The notes under the pieces: generated by a model
Told to the model about the DNA's origin: nothing
The model's database searches: none
The model's input: only the letters and a program-made list of their open reading frames with translations
Position numbers and translations under genes: made by a program
Part shown: piece after piece, positions 5,881 to 9,355 of the stretch
How positions within the stretch are numbered: position 1 is the stretch's first letter
How the letters are laid out: every line of letters begins with the position of its first letter
Assembly: GCA_031280455.1 (NCBI GenBank)
Contig: JAITGR010000110.1
Coordinates: forward strand, 1 to 9,355
Source of the DNA: Spirochaetaceae bacterium
Lineage (GTDB): Bacteria; Spirochaetota; Spirochaetia; Treponematales; Breznakiellaceae
Direction: 5' to 3'
DNA: 9,355 bases

Positions 5881-6999
5881 ATGAATAAATATACAATACA
5901 TCAACTTGTGCCCGGGCAGTTTTTTACCGCGCCGCTTTTTTTGGACGACACGTTTATGCTGGCCTCGCCTGAAATGCAAATAACGGCGAATTTAATAAAC
6001 GCGCTTAAAACGTGGAAGTTTGACGCCATGTACAGCCGGGGTGAAATAAAAGCCGGCTACCAGAGCGCGGCCAGACAGTCGCACGAATTTACGCAGAATG
6101 ACGCCGAAAAACTAACCACGGCGGAGCAGTTTTACATTGACGTGCAGATATGGACGGGTAATTTGCTGGAAAATGTTACGATTAAACAGCAGATACGGTT
6201 TAGCGATGTCGCCGCGAAGGTAAAGCAGATAATTGACGAAATCGGAAAAAACCGGCGCTTTCTGCTGCAGGTGCAAAAGGATGTCGCGGAAGTAAATGAC
6301 GAAAGTTTTTTATTGTCGCACGCGGTTAAAAGCACGATTGTTTCGCTGGTTATCGGCATGTCGATGCAGCTGCCCATGCATAAACTCATTGAACTCGGCG
6401 TCGCCGCGCTGCTGCACGAAATCGGCATGACGCAGCTTCCGCCCAAAGTGTATCTGGGAAGGGACGCGCTTACGCCGGTAGAGCAGGAGCTTATTTTTAC
6501 GCATCCAAAAATAGGCTACGACATACTCAGGGCAAACGATTTTCCCCTGTCCGTCTGCAGGCCGGCGCTGGAACACCACGAGCGGCAAAACGGCAGCGGC
6601 TATCCGAACAAGCTGACCAAAAACAGCATAGACCTGTATTCAAAAATAATCGCGGTCGCCTGTTCGTACGAGGCTATTACCGCCAAGCGCCCGTATAAGG
6701 ACGCGCAGGACGGGTACCACGGCATGTTGAACCTGCTGCGGAACGAAAACAAGCAGTACGACGAAAGCGTGTTAAGCTCGATGGTGCGCAGTTTGTCGCT
6801 GTTCCCCATAGGCCAGTTTGTGCTGCTTTCCAGCGGCAAAAAAGCGCAGGTTGTGGACTCGAACCCCAACGACCCGCGGTATCCGGTTGTACAGATTTTT
6901 GAAGAGCAGACACCGGACGGCAGAAACAAAATAATAACAACCGCGCCCAACCAAATATATATAACGCAAATTCTCGATAAAATTGATATATCGAAATAA
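5881..6999 (+). CDS. HD-GYP domain protein with variant metal-site residues
   Basis: The protein has 372 residues. Residues 1-60 (HQLVPGQFF...) resemble the DUF3391-type N-terminal domain found before HD-GYP domains. The HD-GYP domain spans about 140-310: H147, then LLHEIGM at 177-183, THPKIG at 207-212, HHE at 232-234, GSGYP at 238-242 and IIAVACSYEAIT at 256-267. A C-terminal region (FPIGQFVLLSSG, from 308) is typical of the family. HD-GYP proteins usually hydrolyse cyclic di-GMP at a two- or three-metal site. Here the HD pair is His-Glu (E180), the following GK is GM, and the conserved Asp of AVADxFDAL is Cys (C261). The protein may be catalytically altered or act as a binding protein; this is inferred. 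There is no membrane segment. The ATG at 5881 is chosen over the upstream in-frame ATG at 5845, which falls in the intercistronic hairpin; only a weak GGAA lies before it. hrpA follows after 21 bp. Confidence 0.88.
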   Translation: MNKYTIHQLVPGQFFTAPLFLDDTFMLASPEMQITANLINALKTWKFDAMYSRGEIKAGYQSAARQSHEFTQNDAEKLTTAEQFYIDVQIWTGNLLENVTIKQQIRFSDVAAKVKQIIDEIGKNRRFLLQVQKDVAEVNDESFLLSHAVKSTIVSLVIGMSMQLPMHKLIELGVAALLHEIGMTQLPPKVYLGRDALTPVEQELIFTHPKIGYDILRANDFPLSVCRPALEHHERQNGSGYPNKLTKNSIDLYSKIIAVACSYEAITAKRPYKDAQDGYHGMLNLLRNENKQYDESVLSSMVRSLSLFPIGQFVLLSSGKKAQVVDSNPNDPRYPVVQIFEEQTPDGRNKIITTAPNQIYITQILDKIDISK

Positions 7000-7009
7000 T
7001 AAACATAAC

Positions 7010-7015
7010 AAGGTG
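7010..7015 (+). promoter_or_regulatory. Ribosome binding site of the helicase gene (AAGGTG)
   Basis: AAGGTG lies five bases before the ATG at 7021 and matches the anti-Shine-Dalgarno core over AAGGTG or AGGTG. It is the only clear Shine-Dalgarno sequence before any of the four genes in this window, and it fixes the helicase start. Confidence 0.7.
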
Positions 7016-7020
7016 TATAC

Positions 7021-9355
7021 ATGAAATATACAGAACTTCCTGTCTATCAGCACAAAGAGTTAATTTTACAGGCGCTGCGCGAGAATCAGGTCGTTGTGCT
7101 GGAAAGCCCTACCGGCTCCGGCAAAACAACGCAGCTTCCGGTTATTCTGCACGCGGCCGGTTTTGCGAAAACAGGCATGATTGGCGTAACGCAGCCGCGC
7201 CGCATAGCCGCGCTGTCTATCAGCGAATTTATCGCGCGGCAGCTTGGCGAAAAACTGCCGGGGCTGGTCGGGTACAAAATGCGCTTTGCCGACCTTACGG
7301 TGCCGTCCACAAAAATAAAAATAATGACGGACGGCATTCTGCTGCAGGAAATGAAGCTGGACCCGTATCTTTCAAAATACGACTGCCTGGTTGTGGACGA
7401 AGCGCACGAGCGCAGCCTAACGATAGATTTTATACTGGGCTTGCTGAAACGCATCCTCGAAGCGCGCGCGGACTTTAAAGTGATTGTCTCATCGGCGACG
7501 ATAAACACCGGCGTTTTTTCCGCGTATTTTGGCGAATGTCCCATAGTCAAGATTGACGCGGTAAATTATCCGGTAACGCTGGTGTACGACCCGCCGCCGC
7601 CTGTGTCCGCCGGGCAGGCGCAGAACGAGCTTTTGCTGCATAAAATTCTGGACATAATAAACCGCATAACAGCCGAACGCCGCCAGGGGGACATACTGAT
7701 ATTTTTGCCTGGCGAGAAAATGATAAAAGACTGCACCCAGCTGATAACCACGTCGTCGTCGGGCAGAAAGACGCATATCGTTCCGCTGTACGGGCGGCTT
7801 GGCAAGGAAGAACAGGAGCGCGTGTTTGAAAAAGCGCCCTGGGGTAAAATTAAAGTGGTCATAGCGACCAACATAGCCGAAACGTCCGTAACAATAGACG
7901 GCATAACCTCGGTGCTGGATTCGGGGCTTTCCAAGCTGAATTTCTACAATCCGCGGACGTTTACCGCGAGCCTTGTTGAAGGGCCTATATCCAAGGCTTC
8001 CGCCGCGCAGCGTAAAGGCCGCGCGGGCCGCACCGCGCCGGGGACGTGCTACCGCCTGTACGCGCGGCGCGACTTTGAAAGCCGCCCGCTGTTTACGCCG
8101 GAAGAAATCTACCGCACCGATTTAAGCGAGGTTGTTCTGCGCATGGCCGATTTAGGCATACGCGATTTTGAGCAGTTTGATTTTATATCGCCGCCCGGGC
8201 ACGAAGGTCTTATTTCGGCAATTGAAACGTTGAACATGCTGGACGCGCTGGAAGCGGACAACACGCTTTCCAAAACCGGCGTAATGATGACGCAGTTTCC
8301 GCTGTCGCCGCGGCAGTCCCGCATAATAGTGGAAGCGATTTTGAACTATCCGAATGTTGTCTGCGAAACGATAATAGCCGCTTCGTTTTTGTCGACGCAA
8401 AACCCGTACTTGCTGCCGCCGGGCGCCGAAACTGACGCGCGCCGCGCGCATCATACGTTCCGCGACAATGCGGGGGATTTTGTTTCGTATATAAAATTAT
8501 ACAACGCATACAAAGCGGCGAAAAATTACGAGTCCTTCTGCGAAAAATACTTTTTGGACGAGCGGGCTATGGCGGAAATAAACAACGTTGTAGAGCAGCT
8601 TGAATCTATTGTCGCGGACATGGGCGTGCCGCTGCTTTCCGGCGGCAGCGTGGAAGACTACCTTACAGCGGTGTGTAAAGGTCTTATACAGTTTGTCTGC
8701 GTCCGCCAGGCGCGCGATACCTACAAATCGGTTACGGCGGATAAAATTCTTATACATCCCGGTTCGGTTATGTTCAAAATGGACCCGGAATACATCGTGG
8801 CCGGCGAGGTAATCCGCACCGCGCGTATGTACGCGAGCTCCGTATCGCCGGTTTCAAAAACCGTGCTGAAGCGTCTGGGCGGCGTTTGGGAGCGTCTGCG
8901 CTTTGCCGGCGGCGTTTTTCAAAAACATGACGAGCCGGCCCGTCACGCAAAAGTCGCCCGCGACTGGACGAACAATGTAAAAATTGGCAGCGAAGTGTTT
9001 GAGCTTCAAACAGTAAAGGGCAAAAAGAAAGCGGTACTGGCATGGGAAAAACTGCGGCGGGTAAAAGGCGAGGATTACAACGCGCTCTTTAAGGGCTTGC
9101 GGGGCGTGGTAACGATAGACGGAAAATACACGGCGCTGGATGATGAAAAGCTAAACACGATACTTGCCATTGTTCCCAAACTGGATATGGACGGCGCGAA
9201 AACAAGAAAGCTGGCCAAGAAAAAAATCTATCACCTGCCGGACGACCTGGACGCGCTTTTGAAGGTTCTGCCGGAATTGCTGCAGCCGGCGCTCTGGAAG
9301 GCGGGCAAAAAAGAGCTGGGCTTTTTGTGTTTGAGCGGCGGCGGCGAAAACGGCT
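7021..9355 (+). CDS. hrpA: DEAH-box ATP-dependent RNA helicase, HrpA family (C-terminus cut off)
   Basis: The 778 residues visible carry the full DEAH helicase core. Motif I is TGSGKTT (31-37), Ia TQPRR (57-61), then MTDG (102-105), motif II DEAH (126-129), motif III SAT (158-160), FLPGE (228-232), motif V TNIAETSVTIDG (283-294) and motif VI QRKGRAGR (330-337). A winged-helix/ratchet (HA2) region follows at about 355-450, and an OB-fold-like segment around 575-630 (IHPGSVMFK...YIVAGEVIRT). Such helicases use NTP hydrolysis to unwind or remodel RNA and ribonucleoproteins. The frame is still open at the right edge. E. coli HrpA has about 1,300 residues, whereas spirochaete HrpA proteins such as that of Borrelia are near 820, so perhaps only a short piece is missing if this is the spirochaete form. 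HrpB is the main alternative, but the conserved core and the OB-fold segment read as HrpA. It lies 21 bp after the HD-GYP gene and has its own ribosome binding site; co-transcription is likely. Confidence 0.93.
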   Translation, partial: MKYTELPVYQHKELILQALRENQVVVLESPTGSGKTTQLPVILHAAGFAKTGMIGVTQPRRIAALSISEFIARQLGEKLPGLVGYKMRFADLTVPSTKIKIMTDGILLQEMKLDPYLSKYDCLVVDEAHERSLTIDFILGLLKRILEARADFKVIVSSATINTGVFSAYFGECPIVKIDAVNYPVTLVYDPPPPVSAGQAQNELLLHKILDIINRITAERRQGDILIFLPGEKMIKDCTQLITTSSSGRKTHIVPLYGRLGKEEQERVFEKAPWGKIKVVIATNIAETSVTIDGITSVLDSGLSKLNFYNPRTFTASLVEGPISKASAAQRKGRAGRTAPGTCYRLYARRDFESRPLFTPEEIYRTDLSEVVLRMADLGIRDFEQFDFISPPGHEGLISAIETLNMLDALEADNTLSKTGVMMTQFPLSPRQSRIIVEAILNYPNVVCETIIAASFLSTQNPYLLPPGAETDARRAHHTFRDNAGDFVSYIKLYNAYKAAKNYESFCEKYFLDERAMAEINNVVEQLESIVADMGVPLLSGGSVEDYLTAVCKGLIQFVCVRQARDTYKSVTADKILIHPGSVMFKMDPEYIVAGEVIRTARMYASSVSPVSKTVLKRLGGVWERLRFAGGVFQKHDEPARHAKVARDWTNNVKIGSEVFELQTVKGKKKAVLAWEKLRRVKGEDYNALFKGLRGVVTIDGKYTALDDEKLNTILAIVPKLDMDGAKTRKLAKKKIYHLPDDLDALLKVLPELLQPALWKAGKKELGFLCLSGGGENG

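Noticed and set aside
5640..5888. Arg/Ala repeat protein on the plus strand and its minus-strand counterpart over the 18-bp array
   Set aside because: These are other-frame readings of the tandem repeat. The activase frame is the one continuous with conserved sequence.

Overview
The window most resembles a chromosomal segment of a spirochaete (Treponema-like), with fairly high GC and GCG/CGC-rich codons. This is inferred from the gene set: a ~1,470-residue fused CoA-dehydratase-activase-type protein, a short HrpA-type DEAH helicase and a DUF3391-like HD-GYP protein. No rRNA or other taxonomic marker is present, so the assignment is tentative. No tRNA, rRNA, CRISPR array or recognisable transposase gene was found.

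Layout. (1) Positions 1-1067, minus strand: the N-terminal 355 residues of a membrane-anchored protein that runs off the left edge. It has two transmembrane helices around a ~115-residue extracytoplasmic region, then a long, very acidic Ala/Asp/Glu/Pro tail. (2) Positions 1068-1405: a 338-bp divergent intergenic region. It holds a 7-bp tandem array, a hairpin, a 161-bp segment bounded by perfect 17-bp inverted repeats (a candidate MITE-like element) and a -10-like box just upstream of each flanking start codon. (3) Positions 1406-5824, plus strand: a 1,472-aa protein with two BadF/BadG/BcrA/BcrD-type ATPase modules, a Cys-rich segment, HgdB-like regions, and a C-terminal tail made of an 18-bp/6-residue cysteine repeat. 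(4) Positions 5881-6999: an HD-GYP protein with two substitutions at conserved metal-site positions. (5) Position 7021 to the right edge: a DEAH-box RNA helicase of the HrpA family, missing its C-terminus.

The three plus-strand genes are closely spaced (56 bp, then 21 bp) and could be co-transcribed, although their Ile codon choice differs between the first gene and the next two. They share no obvious pathway: the activase is a redox/ATPase protein, the HD-GYP protein points to cyclic-dinucleotide signalling, and HrpA to RNA remodelling. The points most worth a second look are the cysteine-repeat tail, the altered HD-GYP metal site, the inverted-repeat element, and the possible leaderless starts on both sides of the divergent region.
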